From Dyella_B sp035503745 (GTDB taxonomy: Bacteria; Pseudomonadota; Gammaproteobacteria; Xanthomonadales; Rhodanobacteraceae), in assembly GCF_035503745.1 (NCBI RefSeq), contig NZ_DATJTC010000008.1:124001-188000 (forward strand): a stretch of DNA of 64,000 nt, written 5' to 3'. The translations under genes and the position numbers were made by a program. A model generated the notes under the pieces. It saw nothing but the letters and a program-made list of their open reading frames with translations. It had not been told where the DNA came from and ran no database searches. Positions 35,426-43,657 of the stretch are shown piece after piece (position 1 is the stretch's first letter; every line of letters starts with the position of its first letter).

Positions 35426-36541
35426 ATGCCCCTGCCCGCAACGCCGCCCCAGGCAGACTGGATCACACAACGCAGCGAACTTGAACAATGGCTGGGCAAA
35501 CTGCCATCCGGCGCCGTGCTCGGCCTGGACACGGAGTTCATGCGCCGCAACAGCTTCTACCCGCAGCTGGCGCTGCTGCAACTGGGATGGAATGGCCATT
35601 ACGCGCTGATCGATCCGCTTGCCTTCGACATCGCCGGCGCACTGCAGCCGCTCGGCAGCGCCGCCACGGTCACCGTAATGCACAGCGCCAGCGAAGATCT
35701 GGAAACGCTTGCCCCCTGGTTGCCGCAAGGGCCGGGCCTGCTGTTCGACACGCAGATCGCCGCGGCCTTCGCCGGCATGGGGCTGGGCATCAGCTATCGC
35801 GCACTGGTGGCCGAACTGGTTGGCGCGGAGCTGGACAAGGGCGAAACGCGCTCGGACTGGATGCAACGCCCGCTCACCGCCTCGCAACGCGCCTACGCCA
35901 CGCTCGATGTGGTGTACCTGGAAACCATCCACCAGCAACTCGGCGAACGCCTCGCGCAACGCGATCGTGCCGCATGGCATGCGGAAGACTGCGAACGCCT
36001 CAAGCGCAAAAGCTGTCGCCGCGAAGGCGACCCGCAACCGCAGCTGGCCTTGCGCGCCGCCGCCGAATGGCCCCGCGAACAACAAGCCCTGCTGCGCCGC
36101 ATCCTGCTATGGCGCGACTTCGCCGCGCGCCGGCTCGACCGGCCCCGCCCGTGGCTGGTGGAAGACACCCTCGCACTCAGCCTGGCCCAGCAGCGCCCGG
36201 CCACCCTGGACGAACTGGAACAATGCAGCAGCGGTCAGCGCGCATTGCGCCACGTACAACGCGAAGAACTGTTCCAACTGCTGACCAACCCGCTTACCGA
36301 TAGTGAAATCGACGCCACCGAGGCGATTGCGCCCTACCCCCAAGGCCAGGCCAAACAGGCCCTGGCCGCCATGAAAGACTGCGTGGACGCCACCGCCATC
36401 GAACTGGACCTACCCGCCGGCCTGCTGTGCTCGCGCAAGATACTGGAAGAATACGTCGTCACCGCCCGCTGGCCCGACTCCCTCGAAGGCTGGCGCCGGG
36501 GCGTCCTGCACGACCGCCTGGCCCGGCTGCTGCCCGATTGA
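35426..36541 (+). CDS. rnd: Ribonuclease D
   Basis: DEDDy 3'-5' exoribonuclease acting in tRNA 3' maturation. The 371 residues have Exo I (LDTEFMRRN, Asp35/Glu37), a central aspartate region (HSASEDLE), Exo III ending in YATLDVVYL, followed by HRDC domains (WPREQQALLRRILLWRDFAARR onward). It lies 46 bp upstream of tRNA-Ala(CGC). Confidence 0.95.
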   Translation: MPLPATPPQADWITQRSELEQWLGKLPSGAVLGLDTEFMRRNSFYPQLALLQLGWNGHYALIDPLAFDIAGALQPLGSAATVTVMHSASEDLETLAPWLPQGPGLLFDTQIAAAFAGMGLGISYRALVAELVGAELDKGETRSDWMQRPLTASQRAYATLDVVYLETIHQQLGERLAQRDRAAWHAEDCERLKRKSCRREGDPQPQLALRAAAEWPREQQALLRRILLWRDFAARRLDRPRPWLVEDTLALSLAQQRPATLDELEQCSSGQRALRHVQREELFQLLTNPLTDSEIDATEAIAPYPQGQAKQALAAMKDCVDATAIELDLPAGLLCSRKILEEYVVTARWPDSLEGWRRGVLHDRLARLLPD

Positions 36542-36587
36542 GGACTTGGCTGCACTGGAGCCTGCTGCTACCATGTGCAGCTCGCGT

Positions 36588-36664
<77 letters not shown>

Positions 36665-36682
36665 TAAATCCAGCCAGAAACA

Positions 36683-36713
36683 AGGGGTTAGACGATGTCT
36701 AGCCCCTTTTTCT
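36683..36713 (+). terminator. Rho-independent terminator after tRNA-Ala
   Basis: AGGGGTTAGAC (36683-36693) and GTCTAGCCCCT (36697-36707) pair with one G-T wobble across GAT, followed by a run of five or more T. It ends the tRNA transcript inside the island edge. Confidence 0.9.
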
Positions 36714-36822
36714 CTGTATGAATGAACACTGAAATACATGCAAAAACACACCCTTTGGTCCCACGTGGTCCCAAGGAATTGGTGCTCTTTCTGCAAGCCA
36801 TGCCTACTCGTATGCTCATTGC

Positions 36823-37335
36823 ATGAGCATCAATCTGCCCATCCTCCAGCAACGCTACCCAGATCGTTCTGCCATCACTCCCAAGGAAGTTGCTCAGGAG
36901 TTGCGCGGCAAGAACAGCCGTGGTGTTGCAAACGGCATTCGGGAAAAGATGCGCGATGGAAAGCTTCCGGCTTTCAAGCTGGGCGATGGAGAAGACGCGT
37001 GGTACATGCCTCTCACCGCGCTTGCTGAGATTCTCGATAAAGCACACGAACGTCCCAAGAGTGCGGAATCAAATCCCATCGACGCTGTATTAAAAGCGCC
37101 TTCACGAGGCGGAAAACGACACCGCCCACTTATCAATCCCAATATTCGTCCTTGGTTGGTAATTTGGAAAGACATCTTCGGCCAGCTCGGATGGAACGAA
37201 GAAGTAGATTTGCTCAACTCAGACATCGTCAAAATTGACGAGTTTGAGCTCTTTCTAAAAACCCAGGAAGACCACTCTTCTTTGGATTCCGCCATTCCGC
37301 AGACGACGAAACCGGCGCCATTCAAGCCAATTTGA
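36823..37335 (+). CDS. Possible DNA-binding protein with PrtN-like N-terminus
   Basis: A 170-residue protein, first gene of the island beside the attachment site. The N-terminal 75 residues follow the pattern of pyocin-activator PrtN-like winged helices: a helix pair (ITPKEVAQELRGKN), then MRDGKLPAFKLGDGEDAWYMPLTALAEIL, where G-LP-F and a tryptophan/leucine strand recur. The C-terminal part (RPLINPNIRPWLVIWKDIFGQLGWNEEV) is unassigned. The position fits an excisionase or regulator of the element, by inference only. Confidence 0.5.
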   Translation: MSINLPILQQRYPDRSAITPKEVAQELRGKNSRGVANGIREKMRDGKLPAFKLGDGEDAWYMPLTALAEILDKAHERPKSAESNPIDAVLKAPSRGGKRHRPLINPNIRPWLVIWKDIFGQLGWNEEVDLLNSDIVKIDEFELFLKTQEDHSSLDSAIPQTTKPAPFKPI

Positions 37336-37595
37336 AGGTCGCCGCCTTGGTTAAGGCGTTGTGTCCTCACCTCTCCGAGCGTTTACTCAACTCGCGTAAA
37401 GCCTCCTAGCTTGCGACTATCCTTAACCAGCTTGAAATGAAGCGGAAAAAGGCGAGATCATGAGACACGGTCAATACAGCCGTTGAAGCTTAGGTAGGCC
37501 TCAGTATCCAGCAACTGGCGGAGGCCATGGCAGCAGCCATGCAGGCGTCAACGAAGTAGCTGCGAAGAGCTTTGAATGTCTTTCGGGGGGAAGAT

Positions 37596-38024
37596 ATGGG
37601 AAGAAGGTCTTCAAAAGGGCAGAACACCTTAATTGCCCTGGTCATTGTCATCGGCCTACCCATCTATATCGCGACCAAAATTTTCGAAACGACGGGGTGG
37701 GTTCTTCCAACAGTGCTCGTTGTCGGAGTCGTATTGCTTATTGCTGGCGCAAAGCACGCCCAGAAACAGAAGCGCCTTGCCTACCTTCGAGCCAAATACC
37801 ACGACGAAAAAGTCGTTCAGAACATCTACGACGGATATTTCTGGGAGGGGCAGACCGAGGAGCAATTGCTGGATGCACTAGGCGAACCCTCGGCAGTTGA
37901 CAACAAACTGCTCAAGACCATGACCCGCGAGGTCTGGAAATACCATCCATCAGGTGTCAACCGCTACAGACTCAGAATCACGGTCGAAAACGGCCGTGTC
38001 GCAGGATGGGACAAGAAAACATGA
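37596..38024 (+). CDS. Small two-helix membrane protein with BamE/SmpA-like tail
   Basis: A 142-residue protein. Two hydrophobic helices (about 11-29 and 33-52) sit at the N-terminus, a basic stretch follows, and the C-terminal 65 residues have the short alpha/beta pattern of BamE/SmpA-like repeats (GQTEEQLLDALGEPSAVD, REVWKYHP, RLRITVENGRVAGW). The ATG at 37596 has GGGGGAAG upstream, better than an in-frame TTG eight codons earlier. Function unknown. Confidence 0.6.
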   Translation: MGRRSSKGQNTLIALVIVIGLPIYIATKIFETTGWVLPTVLVVGVVLLIAGAKHAQKQKRLAYLRAKYHDEKVVQNIYDGYFWEGQTEEQLLDALGEPSAVDNKLLKTMTREVWKYHPSGVNRYRLRITVENGRVAGWDKKT

Positions 38025-38066
38025 TTTAAAGAATCACCGTGTGGTGATGAACAGGAGGAACAAAGC

Positions 38067-38189
38067 ATGGCAACGAGCAAAAAAGACGCGTCCAAAGCTT
38101 CAAAGTTACTCCGTACCAGCAAGAACAAGACAGTCAGGTCTGTTGCGGGATCTGATCTCGCGCAAGCCAAACGAAAGAAAAAGAAGTAA
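38067..38189 (+). CDS. Short lysine-rich protein, 40 aa
   Basis: Forty residues: starts MATSKKDASKASKLLR, contains KTVRSVAGSDLAQ and ends with four lysines. A perfect AGGAGGA ribosome-binding site lies seven bases upstream and a terminator follows, so it is very likely translated. Small basic proteins with the ASK-LLR...KSVAGS-L-Q pattern occur in other mobile or accessory regions, but their role is unknown to me. Strong basic charge suggests nucleic-acid binding. Confidence 0.65.
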   Translation: MATSKKDASKASKLLRTSKNKTVRSVAGSDLAQAKRKKKK

Positions 38190-38199
38190 GAGAGCAAGC

Positions 38200-38231
38200 A
38201 AAGAGGCCACCTTAAGGCGGCCTCTTTGTTT
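38200..38231 (+). terminator. Rho-independent terminator after the 40-aa gene
   Basis: AAAGAGGCC (38200-38208) and GGCCTCTTT (38219-38227) with a ten-base loop, followed by GTTTATTT. It isolates the upstream island genes from the vWA operon. Confidence 0.85.
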
Positions 38232-38685
38232 ATTTGAAAATCAATGAACTGGGCGCCAATGGTCAGGATTGCACTTGTCAGACAAGTGGCAAGACTCAAA
38301 AACTGCGGCCCTCGAGCAACAGATTTTCTGAGTCGTTGAAAATCGAACTTGCTTTGAGAGGGCTGCGGCAAACCTCCCCTGACGCATCCATCAAGGTGTC
38401 GATATCCCTCAATTGACTTAATCCCTGCCACGCCACAGCCCCCTGTGTGCGTTTGGCCTATATTCCCAGCCGGTCCATGACTGTTACTACCCGAGCCGTA
38501 TCCAGCGCCCTCAAGAGATAGAAGAGCATTGGGGTGCGTGAAGAAAATGTGATGATATTTCTTGCAGCATTTACGTCAAAACTTTGACAGCCATCACAGT
38601 GACAATTGGTATTCCCTCACAAATCCGAGAGCGCTATGCTGGCCGAAGTACGGCCCGAGGCTTGGGTTTTTCAACAGGGGAAATC
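38232..38685. other. Upstream region of the vWA-caspase operon
   Basis: About 450 bases without a credible gene. Contains a candidate sigma-70 promoter at 38584-38612 and a small inverted repeat CACTTG...CAAGTG near 38272. The frame opening with TTG at 38584 is judged to be the 5' leader. Confidence 0.5.
38584..38612 (+). promoter_or_regulatory. Candidate promoter of the vWA-caspase operon
   Basis: A perfect -35 TTGACA (38584-38589), 17-bp spacer and a weak -10-like TGGTAT (38607-38612). About 75 bp before the vWA start. It is the only good sigma-70 candidate between the preceding terminator and the operon. Confidence 0.4.
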
Positions 38686-39519
38686 ATGACGTACAGCGCC
38701 GAAATTAGTCGGACTAACCCGACTGCGTTCCTTTTTTTGGTCGATCAGTCTGGCTCCATGCAAGACACGATGGACAACGGTAAGTCCAAAGCGCAATTTG
38801 TAGCGGATGTTCTTAACCGAACATTGGCCACCCTCATCACTCGTTGTACGAAATCTGAGGGTACGCGCGATTACTTCCAGGTCGGTGTGCTTGGCTACTC
38901 TGACAACACTGCCGATAACGGTCTGACGGGGGCGCTTGGCGGCTCCATTCTCCATCCTATTTCCCAAATTGAAGCCAACCCTCTCCGTGTCGAAGATCGT
39001 ACCAAGCGCGTGGACGATGGTGCCGGTGGCTTGGTCAATCAGACCATCAAATTCCCTGTCTGGTTTGAGGCCAAAGCAGGCGGCGGCACTCCCATGTGCC
39101 AAGCCATTACCCGCGCCGCCGAAGACTTGGCAGCCTGGTGCGATGCTCATCCCCACAGTTATCCCCCGACAGTCCTCCACGTCACCGATGGCGAATCAAC
39201 CGATGGTGACCCTGAGCACTTGGCAAACCAACTCCAGCAACTCTGCACCAACGATGGCAGCGTGTTGTTGTTCAATCTTCATGTCAGCTCAGCTGGCGGC
39301 GACCCTGTAAAGTTTCCCACTGGGGATGCAGAGCTACCCGGCACCTATTCCAAGCTTCTCTTCCGCATGTCCAGCCCTCTCCCCCCCCACTTGCAGAAAG
39401 CGGCCGAGGGCAAGGGCATCAAGGTGACGATGGAGTCACGAGGCTTTATTTATAACGGTGAAGTAGCGGAGATCGTCGACTTCTTCGATATCGGCACTCG
39501 CGCAGCCCAACTTCGATAG
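38686..39519 (+). CDS. vWA domain protein, TerY-like
   Basis: A 277-residue cytoplasmic von Willebrand factor A protein. The metal-ion-dependent adhesion site is complete: D20-x-S22-x-S24 (LVDQSGSMQD), a threonine in GGGTPMCQAI and an aspartate in HVTDGESTDGD. The ATG at 38686, behind AGGGGAAA, gives a compact domain with almost no extension, as in TerY-type proteins. First gene of a six-gene operon; the next gene follows after nine bases. With the downstream PP2C and kinase it forms the vWA/phosphatase/kinase set called the TerY-P triad, where the vWA protein is thought to be a regulatory phospho-target or scaffold. Confidence 0.85.
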   Translation: MTYSAEISRTNPTAFLFLVDQSGSMQDTMDNGKSKAQFVADVLNRTLATLITRCTKSEGTRDYFQVGVLGYSDNTADNGLTGALGGSILHPISQIEANPLRVEDRTKRVDDGAGGLVNQTIKFPVWFEAKAGGGTPMCQAITRAAEDLAAWCDAHPHSYPPTVLHVTDGESTDGDPEHLANQLQQLCTNDGSVLLFNLHVSSAGGDPVKFPTGDAELPGTYSKLLFRMSSPLPPHLQKAAEGKGIKVTMESRGFIYNGEVAEIVDFFDIGTRAAQLR

Positions 39520-39528
39520 GTCGTGGCG

Positions 39529-40251
39529 ATGGACATCCTTTTTCAAGGGTCCGTCGCCAAATACTTCGATTGCCCCGAAGACAATGAAGATGCGTTTCAT
39601 GTGAACGATGAGCGTGGTCGGATTGTGATCTGCGATGGTGCGTCGGAGTCCTACGACGGAAAAAATTGGGCACGCCTACTGGTAGAGAAATTCGCCGAAG
39701 CGCCTCCTTCTGAAGAGGCCCTAGGAGAATGCCTCAATGCGTTTTCCACATTGCATGACCCCACCACAATGACCTGGTCCAAAGCTTCCGCTTATGAGCG
39801 AGGAAGCTTTGCCACAATTTTGATAGCGCAAGACGACCTAGATAGGCGGGTGGTGACGGTGCAATGTGTCGGGGACTCCTTCGCGTTCTTGACAGATGGA
39901 AAGGATCTCCTGAGCTCATTTCCTTACCAAGTATCCGCCGAGTTTGAAGGGAAACCCACCCTCATCTCGACCTTGGCCCGTCACAATACACACCTTTTTA
40001 CAGACTCAGGGCAATTTTCGTTCGCTCAGACACAGTGGTCATACGCAGAGCGAAGTCCACTCTTCCTTCTCTGTATGACCGATGCGCTTGGGGCGTGGCT
40101 TCTTAGAAGCATCGAAAACGGTGACAACTTCGCCTTGGAACAGCTCATAGACATTCGGATGGAGCAAGACCTAAGGGAACTCGTTGAACTGGAGCGCATG
40201 GAAGGTCGAATGCGCCGCGATGACAGCACACTAGTCATTGCCTTGCTCTGA
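39529..40251 (+). CDS. PP2C-like protein phosphatase
   Basis: A 240-residue PP2C-type serine/threonine phosphatase. Metal-binding and core motifs are seen as PEDNEDAF (16-23), ICDGASES (34-41), GSFATILIA, VQCVGDSFAF and the C-terminal DDSTLVIALL. Asp18, Asp36 and the late Asp pair fit metal coordination. A GTG two codons upstream is an alternative start. It should reverse the action of the kinase encoded next, within the same operon (14-bp gap). Confidence 0.82.
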   Translation: MDILFQGSVAKYFDCPEDNEDAFHVNDERGRIVICDGASESYDGKNWARLLVEKFAEAPPSEEALGECLNAFSTLHDPTTMTWSKASAYERGSFATILIAQDDLDRRVVTVQCVGDSFAFLTDGKDLLSSFPYQVSAEFEGKPTLISTLARHNTHLFTDSGQFSFAQTQWSYAERSPLFLLCMTDALGAWLLRSIENGDNFALEQLIDIRMEQDLRELVELERMEGRMRRDDSTLVIALL

Positions 40252-40265
40252 ATGCCGAGGGTTAC

Positions 40266-41912
40266 ATGGCGTATCCGTCGTTAGAACAATACAACGAGGC
40301 ACTTCAAGCGCCTCAACTCCATTTGCTCGATCCCGAGCTCAAAACTGGCACGGTTCGCAAGACCGGGCTCGGTTTGCCTATGGCGCTATGTGGTGGCTTC
40401 GCACTGACCTACACCATCAATGCCGGAGGTAAGAAATACGCTCTTCGCTGCTTCCATAAGGAAGCCCCAGAACTAGAACGTCGCTACCAAGCGATCTCAA
40501 CGCGCCTTAAGCAACTCGGCAGCCATTATTTTCTTCGCTTTGATTTCATGCCTAGGGGGATTCGAATCCAAGGCAAGGAATACCCCATTGTCAAAATGGA
40601 GTGGGCGTCCGGCGAAACTCTGAGTGAATTCCTGGAAAGGGAGCATCGAAATCCTGCCGCACTAAACCGTCTTCGAGCAACACTCGCAAAGTTGGCGGCT
40701 TATCTTGAGCAGGAAAATATTGCCCATGGCGACATTCAGCCCGGCAATTTGATGGTTAGCCAGGGCGGTGGTCTAGTACAACTTATTGACTACGACGGAA
40801 TGTTCGTTGAGTCCCTTCGTGGCTCGAAGGCCACGGAACTCGGACAACTTAATTTTCAACACCCGAAACGGTCCCCTTCTGACTTCAACGAAAGGCTCGA
40901 CCGCTTCTCCTTCTTAGCTCTGGATGTTGCTCTACAAACCTTAGCTATAGATGCTGGCATCTGGGGACGGTCTCAATCTGACCCAGACGCCGTCGTATTT
41001 CGCAGAAGCGACTATCAGTCACCTGGTTCGTCGAACGTCTTTAGGGAGGCTCTGAAGCTTCCTCAACTCAAGGTCGCTGTTCAGAATCTTGCTCAAGTTG
41101 CCGCAGGTTCGATGGGACAAGTTCCGTCGCTATCTGACTTCACACAGCAACATGGCATTCCCCAAATCAACGTCTCGTTCATCGCACCGACCAATATGGT
41201 GCGCGCGGCTTACCAGGGTCCATATGACGTCGTCGACGCAACAAACTACCAAGATGCCCTCGCGCTTGTCGGTGACAAAGTTGAACTGATTGGTCGCATC
41301 GTTTCTGTCGTCAATGGTGAAACGCGTAATCACACAGACTACATCTTTGTAAATTTTACGGACTGGCGAGGTCTAGCAGTCAAACTCAACATATGGTCCG
41401 ATGGGCTTGCTGCACTCGGATCAGAAATGCCCACAACGAACTGGGTAGGTAGATGGATCACCATCTCTGGGTTGTTAGAACCTCCATTCTCCAAGCGTAC
41501 AAAAACTTATTCGTATACCCACATCTCTATATCAGTGACACAACGCGGACAGATTCAGATCATCAATGAATCGGAAGCAATGTTTCGCTTGGGCAAAGCC
41601 GTTCAGAAAAATGTAGATCACAGGAATGCCCACGTTGTTCGCAACATGGGCGGAACGACTCGCCCATCTACGCCCGCACCAACGTTGGCGAATCAAGGGA
41701 GTCGCCAACAACCAGCTCCATCGAAAACCGGAAACCAGTCCGTTCTGGAGAGCATGCGTAAGCAGACGGCTCGCCAGCCCGCACCCGTACATTCCCAGCC
41801 ATACATCCCTACATCGATACCTTCAAGACCAACGAAGAAGCGTATCGGCCCGATCAGATGGGTTCTATTGATCCTTGGAATCCTCTTCCTGCTTTACTTT
41901 TTTGGCAAGTAA
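40266..41912 (+). CDS. Protein kinase with OB-like region and C-terminal membrane anchor
   Basis: A 548-residue protein kinase. The small lobe has AGGKKYALRCFHKE, with Arg61 where the ATP-contact lysine normally sits. The catalytic loop is HGDIQPGN (Asp156, Asn161) and the metal-binding motif LIDYDG (Asp175). The substrate-side segment LGQLNFQHPKR and FSFLALDVAL complete the lobe. Residues about 335-430 form a beta-rich, OB-like region (VELIGRIVSVVNGE, WVGRWITISGLLE). A Pro/Gln-rich linker leads to a single C-terminal transmembrane helix (526-546). Kinases of this type accompany vWA and PP2C genes in TerY-P triads. Confidence 0.82.
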   Translation: MAYPSLEQYNEALQAPQLHLLDPELKTGTVRKTGLGLPMALCGGFALTYTINAGGKKYALRCFHKEAPELERRYQAISTRLKQLGSHYFLRFDFMPRGIRIQGKEYPIVKMEWASGETLSEFLEREHRNPAALNRLRATLAKLAAYLEQENIAHGDIQPGNLMVSQGGGLVQLIDYDGMFVESLRGSKATELGQLNFQHPKRSPSDFNERLDRFSFLALDVALQTLAIDAGIWGRSQSDPDAVVFRRSDYQSPGSSNVFREALKLPQLKVAVQNLAQVAAGSMGQVPSLSDFTQQHGIPQINVSFIAPTNMVRAAYQGPYDVVDATNYQDALALVGDKVELIGRIVSVVNGETRNHTDYIFVNFTDWRGLAVKLNIWSDGLAALGSEMPTTNWVGRWITISGLLEPPFSKRTKTYSYTHISISVTQRGQIQIINESEAMFRLGKAVQKNVDHRNAHVVRNMGGTTRPSTPAPTLANQGSRQQPAPSKTGNQSVLESMRKQTARQPAPVHSQPYIPTSIPSRPTKKRIGPIRWVLLILGILFLLYFFGK

Positions 41913-41946
41913 TCAACTCGACAATCACTTACCACACGGACGGAAC

Positions 41947-42699
41947 ATGAATCGAAAAGCTCTTATTATCGGGATACCAGGTGATGGTATCCACGCCAAA
42001 AAGCTTGCCGGTGTCGATGTTGATCTCAACAACTACTTTAGATTTCTCTCATCCCCACTCGGTGGATCGTGGACAGAACAAGAGATAAGAATACTTAGAA
42101 ATCCTGCGGAAGCTCTACTCGCAAGAGAACTTCAAAATCTTGATCATGTGGATTACGCATTTGTCGCTTATTCTGGACATGGTGGCCACGATACTTCCAC
42201 CCGCACAACCCATATCCAACTTGAAAATGGAGAGATGTTTGACTCACAGCGGATGCTGACAGATGCCCCCAAACAAACCCTTGTACTCGATTGCTTCCGC
42301 GATCATTACACCCCATCTCTTCTCAAGAGCATTTTGACACTAGAGCACCTCGCAAAGGTCATTGAGCCACTCGACCTCAATCGCTGTCGCGCTGCATTCG
42401 ACGCGCACCTCAAAGCATGCTCTCCTGCAATCATTACACTCAACGCCTGCGCAAGCACTGAACTGGCAGGTGATCGAGCAGAGTTTGGCGGCCTCTATTC
42501 TTCTTCGCTCATCGAAGTTGCAGAAGAGTTCGGGGAATCGCCGCTCAACGCCTTTTCTCCCAGACCTATCATCCTTGACGTCCCTACTGCACACGAACAT
42601 GCAACAGGCAAAGTCCATAAAACCAGCAAAGGCCTCCAAAATCCAAAGATCGATATGCCAAGAGCAAGGACCTACTTTCCTTTTGCAGTGATCGCCTGA
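41947..42699 (+). CDS. Caspase-like protein 1 (possible pseudo-protease)
   Basis: A 250-residue caspase-fold (peptidase C14/metacaspase-like) protein. Strand one RKALIIGI, the VDVDLNNYFRFLSSPLGG region, VDYAFVAYSGHGGHD with the catalytic-type His78, and TLVLDCFRD (Cys116) are present. In active relatives the strand ends D-C-C, and the second cysteine is the nucleophile; here that place is Phe117, so only the first cysteine remains. It may be inactive or use Cys116. The C-terminal part includes ITLNACASTELAGD and RTYFPFAVIA, shared with the second caspase-like protein of the operon. Confidence 0.75.
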   Translation: MNRKALIIGIPGDGIHAKKLAGVDVDLNNYFRFLSSPLGGSWTEQEIRILRNPAEALLARELQNLDHVDYAFVAYSGHGGHDTSTRTTHIQLENGEMFDSQRMLTDAPKQTLVLDCFRDHYTPSLLKSILTLEHLAKVIEPLDLNRCRAAFDAHLKACSPAIITLNACASTELAGDRAEFGGLYSSSLIEVAEEFGESPLNAFSPRPIILDVPTAHEHATGKVHKTSKGLQNPKIDMPRARTYFPFAVIA

Positions 42700-42733
42700 C
42701 TTTCATGCCAATTACTGCACATGGAATGCCCTT

Positions 42734-43657
42734 ATGAATGACTCCAGCGCCAATCATGAAGACCCAACCGGTGACTACGCAGCATTTTGGAAGGAGCACG
42801 AAAATAACATCAAAGTTCTTATCCGTCGCACGGATAGATATATCGTCTACATTGACAACGAGGATGAGCTCGATTGGTGCACGACGTCCAAGTACGATGC
42901 GGACAACCTAAGCAACAAAGCGTTTAACGCCAAGCGCGACGCAGAAATTGACATTTCGATTGGCCTTGGAAGTGCCGTACCAATCAAAGAATTGTCAGAA
43001 AAGATCATCCATGGTTACCTCACGCTTCTTGGGCACGCCATGGTTTGTCGATTTGAGCACCAGTATGAATCAGCGTTCGCCGTACTTGGTCGTGCGAGCG
43101 CATACATTGGTGAGCGAAGAAGCGAAAAGTCGCGGGAATGGTATCTAAGCTATGCAATGAAAGCAGCGACTTTTCCCATCGCATTTGGAATATTGCTGGT
43201 TCTCCTTCGGGAGCAGGCGGCAGCACTTTTGACGATGGATGGCTTTGATGTTGCTCTCGCCACATGTGCAGGCTCCATCGGCGCCCTCTTCTCCATCATA
43301 TGGCGAACTGGAAATATTGATTTCGACCGCTTTGCAGCAAAAAAGCTCCATCGCATAGAAGCTCACTCAAGGATAGCTGCCGGATGCATCTCAGGCTTAC
43401 TGGCTGGTCTTGCTATCCGCTCACAGCTCCTCTTCGGATCTTGGGCATCAGGGCCACACCCAATTCTTACCATGCTGACGGTAGCCGTTGCGGCAGGGAC
43501 CGGAGAGCGTTTGGCGTCCTCCATCATTGACCACGTCCATGCAGGGGTTAGCAAGAGCAGCAAAACGCGGTCGCAAAAAAAATTAAATCGCCCTGACCTT
43601 GGTGATAGCAGCTCGGAAAATCCAGGCAGTCCCACTCAACAGGAGCCAAAGCTATGA
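42734..43657 (+). CDS. Four-helix membrane protein, candidate effector
   Basis: Not recognised. The 307 residues have a charged, soluble N-terminal half (1-135) and four predicted transmembrane helices (about 140-158, 171-190, 213-235, 243-265), then a Ser/Lys/Pro-rich tail. A conserved-looking stretch WRTGNIDFDRFAAKKLHRIEA links helices two and three. It lies between two caspase-like genes in one operon and overlaps the second by four bases, so it is the natural candidate for a protease-activated or protease-released membrane effector. That role is inference. Confidence 0.65.
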   Translation: MNDSSANHEDPTGDYAAFWKEHENNIKVLIRRTDRYIVYIDNEDELDWCTTSKYDADNLSNKAFNAKRDAEIDISIGLGSAVPIKELSEKIIHGYLTLLGHAMVCRFEHQYESAFAVLGRASAYIGERRSEKSREWYLSYAMKAATFPIAFGILLVLLREQAAALLTMDGFDVALATCAGSIGALFSIIWRTGNIDFDRFAAKKLHRIEAHSRIAAGCISGLLAGLAIRSQLLFGSWASGPHPILTMLTVAVAAGTGERLASSIIDHVHAGVSKSSKTRSQKKLNRPDLGDSSSENPGSPTQQEPKL

